Below are positions 1 to 12,900 of a stretch of 64,000 bases of DNA, piece after piece. Under the pieces are notes generated by a model. The model was not told the origin of the DNA. It worked only from the letters and a program-made list of their open reading frames with translations, and did not search any database. Position numbers and translations under genes: made by a program. How positions within the stretch are numbered: position 1 is the first letter of the stretch; the number at the start of each line of letters is the position of its first letter. The stretch comes from Nymphalis io (Eukaryota > Arthropoda > Insecta > Lepidoptera > Nymphalidae): positions 8,995,001 through 9,059,000 of the forward strand of contig NC_065888.1 in the NCBI RefSeq assembly GCF_905147045.1, read 5' to 3'.

Positions 1-488
1 TAAACACGCGGTCTTAAAATATTAATTATAAGCGAGGATACTTGGAACGGGATAAAAATATCGAAATATATTTACTTAACGGCTTATTTACGAGCGAAGT
101 AATCGTTTTTCATCGGTCGAAACGCGTCAGCTAACAAACGTCCTGAACAAATTTTTCATATAATATAAATTCGCTGAGAGTTTTAAAAACAAAAATTATA
201 TAATTTAATTTACGAAATTTTTATTGGTCGATAAATTTATTTGATTACTTCAATTTACATCTGCAAATACTTTTGTCGAGTTGTCGGGATTACAAGGCCA
301 ATAAAAGTTATTAAAGTATTTTGCATCTTGGGCAAAATCCACTCAGCGAAAACATTAATATTATGTTTTTCTCGAGTATCGAAATAGTTATCGATAATTG
401 AAATTCAGAATCAATGAATATTTATTGTCAGCATTGTTGCCAACATTCCATGCGATCACCAGTTATTTTTAAAACTTGATCTTCATAC

Positions 489-660
489 ATTCAAATCAAA
501 TCAAATCAAATCAAATCAAATGTATTTATTCAAGTAAGCTTTTTTATTATAAGCGTTTCTGAATAGTCAATATTTTAACTTTACCACCGTTTCGGAGAGT
601 AGCTTCTTGCGAGTAGAAACGGCAAGTAACTCGCGTAACTGCTCTTTTAAAATAAACCAT
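489..660 (-). repeat. (CAAAT)n run and LINE 3'-end-like fragment
   Basis: Five to six copies of CAAAT followed by a sequence (ACCACCGTTTCGGAGAGTAG) that I recognise as common in lepidopteran genomes. The short tandem tail fits the 3' end of a - strand non-LTR element. The rest of 1-837 is AT-rich intron. Confidence 0.45.
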
Positions 661-837
661 ATGTTTTTGATTAGCCCTGCATTGGAATCCCAGCCTAAAT
701 CCAAGCATCTTTATACGATTCTATTCTTCTATTCTTTAAGTACATAAATATTAAAAAAAAAAAACAATTTGATTTCAAAGAGTTATTAAAAACAAATAAA
801 TGAAGTAATAGTATGAAGTTGTTTTATTTTTATATAG

Positions 838-941
838 AAACATGCGCAGACGTGATATGCGAGGGTGGAGGAGACTGCGACGTGGACTCTGACTCTGGTC
901 GACCTGTTTGCCACTGCAATCATAACTGCACGAACACACAG
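838..941 (+). CDS. Agrn: agrin exon 1 in window (follistatin N-lobe)
   Basis: Acceptor TTTTTATATAG, donor CAG|GTAAAT. Encodes the Cys-rich N-lobe of a follistatin unit (CADVIC...CDVDS...VCHCNHNC) and ends in phase 0. The segment DSDSGRP is an acidic Ser-Gly site, a possible glycosaminoglycan attachment point (inference). Confidence 0.9.
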
Positions 942-3900
942 GTAAATTAAGCAAAATAATAGCCTTTAAATGTCCCACTGCTGGACTAAAGTCTTCGATA
1001 CTGGACACCTACACACGTGACGGAGTTTTATTCGACACATGTTACTTTACACATTTTTTTTCTTTTACTGTTAAGTATGGTATAATTATAAACACATCAA
1101 AATTCAGTGTTTGCGTAGATTTGAAAACGCAATCTTTGTTGAAGATCCGTCTAATCCACTACCACCACACAAAAACAAACATTAAAAAACAAAAAAATAA
1201 ATTACGAATCTGACTAATCATCTTATAATTAAATATCGAATTAAACTGAAATCATTGAATCATTCATCATTTGTAGGTTCAGCATTGATCATATTGTATT
1301 ACTTTAATTAAATACAGCGCTGATTTTAAAACCTTGAAAACAAAAGCAGGTAATTTCCGCCAATATAGTGATTATGTTGCGGCGTTTCGTGTTCCCGGAT
1401 TAAAATTATTGCGGGGATCAGTTATTATGATTGCAAAACAACTGACATTAATTTTGTTCATTTAATATTTATTTAGTAGGTAAATGTTCGAAACGAGTCA
1501 ATATTAACTAGTATTAAGTGTTGGGATTCATATTATTTAGTCGCTCGTGTAATATTGATTACACTTAAATATTTTTCAAACTGTTCTTATGTCGCTCATC
1601 AAACAATAATATTGCATAAGATTTAATTTCTACAACTTTATCCAATACCAAACAAACATGATTGAATGTATTTTTTTTATAGAAGTTCATACGTTCGTTT
1701 TTAGTCTATCAACATTTTTTATTTAGCAAATAATTGAGAACGATATGAAAGAATATATTATTATGGCAAATGGATTTAAAATTTGCATTAAGATGGTGGA
1801 AATTAAATACGTACTTTAAATCAATAAATGCTTTTAGTCTTTATCGTTTTTATTTACTGTCATTTTATAAACTTCTTCTTAATAATAAATAAAAATAATT
1901 ATTTGTACATCTGTCCGTTATGTGTTTTTAAACCATTCTTCCTATTGTGATGAAACTTTGCGCATGCCAGTGGAGATTTCTGATCCAAAAAAAAAACAAG
2001 AATATTTCTTTGCATGACCTTTCAACATACGGTTAATGTATATCCTTATTACCCACGCGAAGCCGGCTAGATACTTATGTATAAAATAAAAGGCATCAAT
2101 AAAACGCGATCGCTGGTGTCGGTGTAAATACTTTAATAAACGATTGCATCAATAAAAATTCAGATGCAAGCTTTTGTTCAGTTGTTTTCGTAACTTCACT
2201 TTGATCAAAGATCAGTTTATACGGTTTGAATCACAGTCGATCATCTAAAATAAATTCGCATATTGCATATTTCATAGAAATATTACAACTTTCGGGTTTG
2301 TTATTATTTACTATTTATTCATTCAAAATGTTAACATCGGATGGAAATTAAAACATTTATATACATATTTTGCTTTAATTTTTTTACGACCTTCTAAATT
2401 TGGAACATTAATATGGGGATACATTTATTTATCTATTTCGATGTATAAGTCCTACTATATAAGTTACCATATCGAGCTTACAATTACATATTATGTGTAA
2501 GTACACTAAGACCTTAATCCTGATCTGTCGAATTTATACAAAACAATTTTAAAGGAATCTGGCGTCGTGTGTGGAACTGACGGTCAGACGTACCCGTCAC
2601 GGTGTGAGTTGGACTTGACGACGTGTCGTGAGCAGAGCACACTGCGACTCGCGTACAGAGGAGACTGTGGTGAGTAACGATTACTGTGTTTCTAGTTAAT
2701 CTACGATACTAAATATTTACTGTTTTTTTATGTGTATGAATAACAATAATAGGAAATTTAAATTTAAAATCAATTTCATCTGCAATTGGATGCATTTAAA
2801 GAGCTTGTTGCTCCTATCAAGATATTTGGTATGAAATAATATTGAGAAGATTGTTACTATAATTATTGTGTTTAAATTAAAGGTGGTTTTAAATTGTGGC
2901 TCATTGAATTCAATGTAGATAAGTTTAGTCACATTTTCTTAGCTAAGAGGTTATGTGCCTTGTGCCTGTAATTACGGGCACAAAGGACATTTATATACAA
3001 GATAAGTGAGCTAGTGTAGTTACACTGGCACGCGTTTCGAACTGGAACTGGTAGATGCCCTGGACACAAAGGCCTACCGCCGTTTACAAAGAGCGATTTC
3101 GATTATTAATTATAAATAAAATTTTCAGTGAGTTGAATAGTTTTGTTTAACCTGAGTTTGATAGAATAAAAAAATATATTCGTATGCTTGCTCATTTACA
3201 GTATTAACTATACCCAAAGGCGTGGATAGACGACCGGGGTATTTAAGTATATATAAATATTTTTTTCTTCAAGCCATCTAATCACTATAAAATATATTAA
3301 GTGAAACTAAAAGAATTCACAGTAAGTTCACTGATGATTATTAGAAGAATAATCATCAATTAAAAATAAAACAATCCCAAATATATTTTAATCTAACCAG
3401 AATGACATTTCTAGCTTCTTATTTTAAAATCAGACATCCATACAACCATTTATCCTTTTTCTATACTAAGGCGCGAGTTAAACCGCGGGCTAGCTAGTTA
3501 AATATATAATATCGGAAAACAAAATAAATGTGTATAACATATATTGTTATTTTTTTTTAATCCGTTGTTCGATTTTTTTATTGGGCTACTACCCTAACCT
3601 AACAAAATATATTACAAACGAATACAGACAGAGGTTTACCAGGTCCCTGTTACCAGAAAGCCCCGTGCCTCTCCGACATAAGTGCGTTTGCTGTAAATAA
3701 CTCCATGCTTTAGGCAACAACGCGGCTCGTGTGTGTCCAGCATAAGCTTAACCCTATTTAATATGGTTGATCTGAGCTCAACTTACATTGGAAGAATCCT
3801 AAATCTCTGAAATTTTCCATTCTTTAACTGCCTTGTCAACTTCAACTTTCAATCGTCATAATTTTACAAACTATTTTTTTTGTGACTATGTTTCAGCCAA

Positions 3901-6900
3901 TTCAACTGAAAAAGTAATTTTATAGCATTTTTATGGAATAATTGTTCGACATGATTATTTAAATTGACATAACTTTTTTTAGTTATAAGCCGATTGAAAT
4001 AAAACAAACACTTAAAATTTAAGTGAAGTTTGCCACAATGCATTAGTGGACACTGCATGCAAGTCAGTTAAGCCGTTTCTAAGATTAGTGTGCGCAAACG
4101 TACAGACTAAAATTCTTACAACATTTGTTTCGGGTTTTATTGCGTTAACAAAGGCCCCTATAATAGTTTTACTCTTATATCTTCCATGTAAAGAAAGCGA
4201 TCAGTTAAATTTTTATTATATGTATAGAATAGGCAGAAGAAATCGTTCCATCATGTGTTCTATATTTAAAAAATGGTACTGGCAAATTAGACTCGTAACT
4301 GACACGGCTTAAGGGAAAAGTATATTTCGTTTGGCTTGAAGTCGTTTCTCATTAGATCGTGACGGTCCTATATTTATCGTTTGCCGATCTAACAATTTCC
4401 ACTAGGCATGATGACACTTTTAGTCCACTATAAACATATATTGCTGTAATAGTAATAATGGCGCAATAAAAAATCTTGACAAATCGCAAAGTAAAGTGCT
4501 CTCAATATGTTTTATATTTACTGCCTATCTTGTGAAACGTTCTATTTTCACACACTTTAATACTTTTACTCGGTCTAAAGGGATCCAGTTCTTAAGAGTA
4601 TTTTCAGTTATAGATAAAAGTTTATTTAGATTTTGTTGTCTTAAGTTAAAAAATATAGTGTTTTGTCTACATCAAAACAATTTGATTTACAATTATAATT
4701 CAATGGTATTACTCTGTTTATTCTAAAGTACAAGTACTGATACAACAACAGTATGCTTAGATCAAAATTATATTAAAAACAAATTTTTATGTAACAAGTA
4801 GATAGAAGTGGATAAGAATATAAATATACAGATTATTATGTATGCGTTTGGATCACAATTTGTGTGGCTAAGTCGCCTAAATGCTTCTGTTTGAACAAGC
4901 TTAGTCACACAACTCATGTCAAGCTGGACCTAATAATATACGCTCCATTACACTTTGACAGAATAGGCCGGCAGTAAATCCATATTATTATAGATTGCAC
5001 CGACGTTTCAGGATGAGAGTCAGCCTGGTGTTATGTTGAAGATATTGATTTATTGAAATCTATTGATATTATAATGGCTATTAATATATTATAAGTAGTA
5101 CGCTAAAGGTTTTAAATGCATTGATAAAATATAGTGGATATAACATAGTGAATATAAATGATTGTTATCAAAGTTTATACATGTTTTATCTTTATGCATC
5201 TATAAGACAAAGTCATTAAAATGAGACGACATTTTAGTGAAACAAAAAAAACGTGATAGTCCGTTTTCATTACTATATAATACTTTGTAATAATGTAATT
5301 AAATTTGAAGGTGAGTGAGCCAGTGTATTTGCAGTTTAATACTTTGACGGTATTTGAAATGTTTTTTTACCATTCGCTTGTCTCGTTTGCTTTCCTAAAA
5401 TAAGTTAAAAACATCTGTTTTCACTCGAACCTCAACAAATTAAATTAGGAAATTGAGTGTAGTTACACTAAATTCAGGAATGTATTTGGTTTAAAATCTA
5501 AAGCTAAAATTATGGTCAGCTAGAAGTTCCGTTGACCACTTTACAAGCTAATTATGAGAATAGTGATAATTTTATAAAAATAAAACGGAATTGTATTTTA
5601 AATTGAGTTGAAATTAAAATAATTAAGCCAAATTGATCCGTCGATCATTTAGAGTATAGTAATGTAAAAGTCGAAGGTTCGACCCTGAATCCTGGGCCTG
5701 TTTCACCACTTCTAATAGAAGTTTCGCTTAATTAGAGGGATAATTATAAATAACGTACATGGTGTATACACAAGTATTGCTCTTCCTTTAATATCTATAT
5801 AATAATTCAAATCAATTTATTCAATTAAATTTCCAGTCTATACTACATTATGTTAGTAATTATTATTAATAATACGTTATTAATATTTGCGAAATAATTA
5901 GTAAAATAATAATAAGCTTATTTACTAAATTAGAAGCTATATTTTCTAAAATTTTAATTAAACTTTGTCAGCGTGTAAAGTATAATAGACCTGAGGCACA
6001 AAGGACTTTCATATGAAGATTGACGTGCTATATGAAATAATATCTGATTATGTTCAGACATCAAAGGCCATGTAAGTAATGTAGAACCTTAAGCGCTTAA
6101 TAACAAAGGCTAAAATGTATAATCTCAAAAACTATGCGCCGTCATATAAAACAGAGATGAAAAAATTCTGATGGCTTAATGTAGCTTTCCCGTTTGAAAG
6201 TAAATTTAGTTTTAATGATTTCATTTCACCTATTATTTATGTATTTGATATAAATTTGATGTTACTATAGTTCACTTGGCTTTGAAATAGATGATTTTAA
6301 TAACCTATTGGAAACATGTTTTTTATTCGCAGAAAGAAATATATTACCACAAAGTATATACGAAGTAAACTTGTATAAATGTCCAGTGTAACGATTGATA
6401 TTCTCTTCCTACCGTTCAACTTAAATTATTCAATCTAATCATTTTTGATTAATTTATACAATGGTAATTAACTACGTAGTACAATGTAATTTTATTTTAA
6501 CTTTTATTTAAGAATAAATACCCAAACACAAAACAATTTACTGTTTTTTCCCCTCTTTTTTTAATTGATTTCCTTTTTTTTATCTGTAAGCTTTAGTATT
6601 GTCAACAAATAAAATTTGGAAGTAAAAGTAGAATAAAATGTTCGAAATTAAATTTTCAATTAATTAATTAACTATGGTTGAATTCCAAACACTAGTTACA
6701 TTCAATTAATTAAAATCCAAACTCAATGGAGGTGTTTATCTAATGATACGAACGCTTTCATATGTATATGTATATGTTTATTCTATCTAAGATTCCAGTC
6801 AAGTTAATGCAAACGTGCTTCGTAGACGCTTAATGGCCTTTTAAATACCGTAAGGGTATTTTAAACCTACGAATAGTCTGAAAAATATACGGTTAATGTT

Positions 6901-9900
6901 ATGTCTGTGGGACTTATTGCGTTTTTTATTTCCTTTATGAAGGCAACGTCAAATCAAGACGCAACCTAAGAAATAAATCAATAATTATATATGTTCATCA
7001 ATTAATTTTGAAACATGTCTTCGAAAAATTTAAGATGTCTGATCAAAATAAATGTAAAATGTTAACATTGTAATTTAAAATAAAATGAAAATTATTGTTG
7101 TCTTATAAAAACATTTATTTGTTATAATTTTAGATAATTTGTCTTCTATTAAAACCGTTAATAATTTAACTGAGACGTAGGCTGTCACGGGATTCCTTTG
7201 AAAGCTTAACGCTTGTTTCTTTACAAGGGTACAAATCGATAAGGGATTGAAGTGTTTTATATTTAGCTACGACCTAAAAACTAAGACAGATAAAGTTAAT
7301 CGTCTATTATGGTTGATTTTAGATTACTTTGTCACAATTCAATTTATCGACCTCAGCTACTACTATTTAAATAAATACTAGTAAAATTCTATTAATTATT
7401 TATATCAAAGGCTTCTGTAAGTTCATTAATAGCTTTATAAATTTAAAGCATTATATAACAAAAATATTTTTTTCATTGTTACATTGCATTAGTGATCTCC
7501 TAATTTTTTTTTAATATAGAAGCATTTATTCTTATCATCAAATTCAAATTTGTTTTTATTTACAAAACTGTATTGTTATATAATATTTATCAAAGAAACT
7601 GTTTGTAACTTACATAGATAAGTTTATTATACTATTTAAAACTGTAAAATAACAAAAGCATCAATTGTAATGAACGCCAATTCGCCTCTTTCAAATTTGT
7701 TGCTATAATCTTATGACGTCATTTGTATTATGTCATTAGGCTCTAAGAGGAATATAATATATTGAAACCAATTAAATTTTATTACATAAATATGAAAAAA
7801 TTAACTTATATCGATAGCAATTCTTTACAGTTAAATGACAAATAATTGCATAGTTTGTATATAAGGATTTCAGAAAATAATATTTTCTTGTTTTGTATTT
7901 TTCTCGTATTTTATTTTCCAGTGAAAGTGTATGTAGTGACGCTGTACAATTTATTCTAGGTTTAACGTTTTTTAAATTAGTATTTAAACATTTTAATTTT
8001 GATAAGGTTTGTAAAAACTAGCGTTTCGCATAAGTTATATAAATAAATATAAGTATAAAGAAATCGACTATCCATCACGTTTTTTATAGCCTATATGAAC
8101 ATCTGCAACGTAATTTTACAAACTATGTATAAGCAATTATCGATTTAACGCAAGGAAAACGACGAGTAAGAGCTAGTTTGAAATGTGCTGATTGCACTCT
8201 TTCATTTGGTATCCAACACGGGTTACATTTTTAAATTAAGAATCGTATACCTAGAGAGCTCCATATTAATTTACTTTAATATTTGTTACATTTTTACGTC
8301 TGTAATATTAGTCATTACATGAGTGCTCTCGAAAGGTTAAAGTGAAGGAAATATCTGATTCCAAACTGTTACAAAAATTCTAATGAGTTACAGTGTAGTT
8401 GTTCTCAAACTTTTTAATTAGCTACCGTACCTATTTTATTTTCCTTTTCTCTTGCCCACGGGCAAATATATTTTTAATTCTAGCAACCTATTTCTCTTTT
8501 CTCAGTGGCTAGTAATCGACCGCTCTTACAAGGCTTTCATTTTGCGCAGAAGTTGTAAACAATCGTTATTAAATTTTCACGGATGTCTTCTCTTATCCTT
8601 CATTTCAGTAAATGGAAACCAGAACATGTCTCGTACAGTAATGGCGTTGTATGCGGGAAATTTATTGTTTTATTGGATCATCTTAAACTGTTGGGAATAT
8701 GTGAAAGCGCGAAACTGTTATCTTTTATACAAGGATTTTCTTTGTCGATATAGAAAATTATTTTTGTAGTCTTCTGGATTTGTTTAAGTTGTTTGTAATT
8801 ATTCTTTCATAAATGGAATAGTAACACGGAGCATTTCTATTTATAGAGCATGAGCTGAATGTTTGATATAACTTAGTATGCAAAATCGTATATGCAAATG
8901 TAGCTTTTACGGTTTTCGAAATAAAAAGAAACCATTTCATTTATTTTGTTTCACCTTTCGCGAGGCTTATAATAAAAACCCAATCGGTTAGCCAAATTCC
9001 GATTTAAAAGTTTTCCGATTAAAAAATTCACTGGACTACCAATTGGGAATTGTATCATTTTCCACGATAAAAAGTATCTTATACTAAAATTGACCTTATA
9101 TTTTTATTTGTGTAAAATTAGCAGCTTAAAGTAACGTACACTTTGTTACAGCGTTGTGCGAAGGTGTACAGTGCTCATTTGGGGCTCACTGTGTGGCCGG
9201 TGAATGCTTGTGTCCAACCGATTGTACAAGTGCGCCGCGTGAACCCGTTTGCGGTAGCACTATGCAGACTTATCCTAATGAATGTGAACTACAAAAAGCA
9301 GCATGCCGTTTACCACCTCCAGCCAAACTTCACGTCATCTTCTACGGTGACTGCAAAGATAGACTCGCTGTCGTGCCACCGATTGCAATGAGTACGTGTA
9401 ACGAACTTCGCTGCTTTTTTTAAACTTTCAAATTAACTACTAATATTATTAACATAACAAACTTATCCTCTAATATAAAAAATACGTCATTGTTCTAAAG
9501 TCAATATAAAAATTTATGACGGTAAAACATCGAAAATGTTTACTATCGTACCGTCCTCAATCCCAGTCGTTATCAGTAATTTCAATATAGCGACCCATCC
9601 CCGATCAATTAACAAACTTTACGCTTTGCCGCTTGACTAACACACAAATATTTGACTCGGTGCGGGGTAGCTACGACCGCGATGACCACAACGGAGGCCG
9701 AGGAGGGTTCGACGGATTTCTTGGGCGCAACTGAGTTCGGTGGCAGCACGAGTGCTTCAGCGTGCCGTGACATCCGCTGTGACTTCGACGCCAGCTGCGA
9801 GGTCGGCTTCGATGGCTACCCGCGCTGCTCTTGCCTTTTCGAATGTCCGGTTGATGATGAATACTTTCCGGTTTGCGCATCCGACTTTCGGCTCTACCCA

Positions 9901-12900
9901 AGTTTGTGTGCCATGCGGAAGGAAGGCTGTCAGAAGCAGTTAGAGCTAAGACTAAGACCTTTGGATTTGTGCAAAGGTTGGTTGCAATTGCATGATTTAC
10001 TAAAAATGGTTCCTTTCGGAAATGGGTTTACTACCAAATAACATTTAATCAATTTCAAATCGCTTATGAATATTTAGTTTATCGATGAATTTATATTCAG
10101 GTATGGAAGTCAGGCCGTGCGGTAATAACAAGGCAATGATAGATATGTCCACGGGACTGGAAATCGACTGCGGTAATGGCCCCCACCGCCAGGATTGCCC
10201 ACCGGGGAGTTATTGCCACATAACGTTAACTGCCGCTAGATGTTGTCCTAAGAGTGAGTTTACATCAAATATATTACAATCATCATTTATTCAAATATAT
10301 TTTTACGATTTTAATAATAATTCATTAATATACATACTATTACTAAAATGAGAAAATAATAACGTAATTACCGATGTTTTAGCAGTAATTGCCAATACAA
10401 TTTGAATGAACATTCATTTACTCAACACACATGAAACAGTAGTAAATTTATCCTTTATCCGGCTACTATTTACCTAAACGTAGCTTATTATATAAATTTA
10501 TAATAAAGTACTTTTATTCTATAGAGCGAAATATAACTACTTATTTATGAAATGTCGTAGCGAGAATGGTTAAGGTACAAGACGCTACGAGTAAATTGGA
10601 TACAATCACGCTAGCTGTTACCGCTTTGAGTCCTTTGTTACCATCTTATAAAATGCAACGTGAATAAAATATGCGTTTTATAAAGTTTTATTCATAAGTT
10701 TTCATGATTTATTCCAACCAGATGACACAAAACAAGTAGATGACAGGAGAAGTGCACACTGCTCGGAGAGTGCTCATGGTTGTTGCCCGGATGGCTCGAC
10801 CGCGGCCACCGGTCCGGGCGAAGACGGCTGTCCGGTAACTACTTCGACATGTGGTTGTAACCGGCTCGGCTCCATGTCTGATAGATGCGATGACAGCGGA
10901 CAGTGCGTTTGTCGTCCGGGCGTGGGCGGCCTTAAATGCGATAGATGCGAGCCCGGTTATTGGGGACTGCCTCGCATAGGATCCGGTCATACTGGATGCA
11001 TACGTGAGTTTGATATTGTACCTTATCTTGTGCCTTAAACTCATATTAATATGATTATTGAAAACAGATATAATTTTTGTGTTTTTACACTCAATGTTTT
11101 CTTATAATTAATTTTATTTAAAGCGAACATTGTCTAGGGAAAAAAAACCTCGAATACAATTGATGTCTTACGATATTAAGTTTCATTCAAATGAATACAA
11201 AATACCATACTTTATAATAATTCTAACAATCGTGGTTTAGTTTTGTTTCAAAAACAATATTGCTGTCATTTTTTTAAAATAACATGTGATGAACAATGAA
11301 CAAATGATCCATTGCGGCTATGATGTGTATGGATAACGGAATCTTGTTTTTATACGTGATAGCATGCGGGTGTTCAGCGTTCGGTTCAGTCCGTGAAGAC
11401 TGTGAGCAAATGACGGGGCGCTGCGTGTGCCGCGCCGGCGTGCAGGGCCAGAAGTGTACGGTGTGCGCCGACCACCGCCGCCGGTTAGGACCCAACGGCT
11501 GTTCCGATCGTAAGTGCGCGATAATCCTGATATATTGCTTTTTATATTGGGATATCTTCCCTCTACGATCACTTTTTATGCCCTTTATATCCGGCGTAGC
11601 TCTGTTAAGAATGAATATGTAACGCTTATTATAATTTATAGTGTTATAAAGCGTGAATTTAGTCATTTATGGAGAATAATGGTAATTGACTTTGGATCTT
11701 AACCACGGAAGTAGTATCAAAAAGGAAAAAGATCTCGTTTGAACCTTAATTACGCAAAAACCTTAGAACACTAACGAAAATGGCTGCGTTTAAATCGATT
11801 TTTGTCCGTACATAATTAGTAACTAGGAAAATTAATTTGAAATTATTAAAAAATCCTACACAATAGGACTTGAATTCTTATTTCCGAAAGTGCTTTTTAT
11901 AATTAAAGAATGTGTTTGATATGTGGGCACGTGTGGTAGTGGGTGTGGTTTATACGATCTTAAACGAACATTGTTTTGTAATTTAATTCTCTTTAAATTA
12001 CATATTTTATATACAAGTTTAGACTTAAAGAAAGTAAAAAAGACCTCAATACATAGAGGATTCCGCTTAAACAGATCCATGGATAGAAGATTTTATTTTG
12101 ATACTTGTATGTTAGCTCACGATTTTTCACGAATCCTGTCTTACGAAGCTCAGGTTAGATTTACCCCCATTTAACTATCAACAACAATAACAAAACAATA
12201 AACGTTTGATTCTGAGGCCACCCAGAATGATTAGATTCAAGTCACATTCGTATAACATTGATATATCATTAGCTGAAATCGGAGGCGTAGTGGATTCTTG
12301 TGCGGAATTGTCGTGTTACTTCGGAGCGGTGTGTACGGAGCGGACGGGCGGAGCGCTGTGCGAGTGTGCTGCCGCCGCTTGCCCCGATAGCGACCTAAAC
12401 ATGTTGGTAAGAGCTTAGCATTTTTTTTAAATTATTTAGATAGTTAAGTGAAGGAACGTACTGCCATCCAAATAATGAATAACAGTTAAATAATAAATAA
12501 AACCTCGTTGGTCTATTGGCTTGATGTAAGGCCGCAGAACCGGAGGTCCTGGGTTCAATTCCCAGGTCAGGCCAATAAAAAGTTATTGGGTTTTTCTGTC
12601 AGAAAATTCTTAATAGCAGCCCGGAGTCTGGAAGTTGGAAGTGTGTACATTCCCGTGCCTCGGAAAGCACGTAAAGCCGTTGGTCCTGCACACTTGAACT
12701 CTTTCCAGTCGTATCGGATTGACGTCCCTTCGGATTATGAGAGTTAGGGAATAGAGAGTGCACATGTGTTTGCGCACACTTATGCAGAATAGTATCTCCT
12801 GCGTAGTTGGCTAATCTCTCTTGAGATTGGCCGTGGCCGAAATCGGTCTACAAGACATTTTTATTACGGTTAAGTATAAGCTGTTTTATCAACATCTCTT

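Noticed and set aside
484..520. CRISPR-like array
   Set aside because: Plain CAAAT pentamer run without spacers; the window is a eukaryotic genome.
4046..4312. 88-codon + strand ORF
   Set aside because: Overlaps a recognised repeat tail (AGATTAGTGTGCGCAAAC) and has no splice context.
8452..8769. 105-codon + strand ORF in agrin intron 2
   Set aside because: AT-rich, no domain, no splice sites that fit the agrin phase, and stop-bounded by chance.
10709..11044. 111-codon antisense ORF over agrin exon 6
   Set aside because: Mirror frame of a GC-rich coding exon; the + strand frame carries the laminin-EGF signature.
12503..12580. tRNA gene
   Set aside because: Box A and B are present, but the cloverleaf is incomplete and the sequence continues into the shared SINE body. 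The same holds at 38195 and 60631.
12508..12747. 79-codon ORF; similar ORFs at 38279-38509 and 60234-60539
   Set aside because: They are translations of family A SINEs, which is why the peptides resemble each other.
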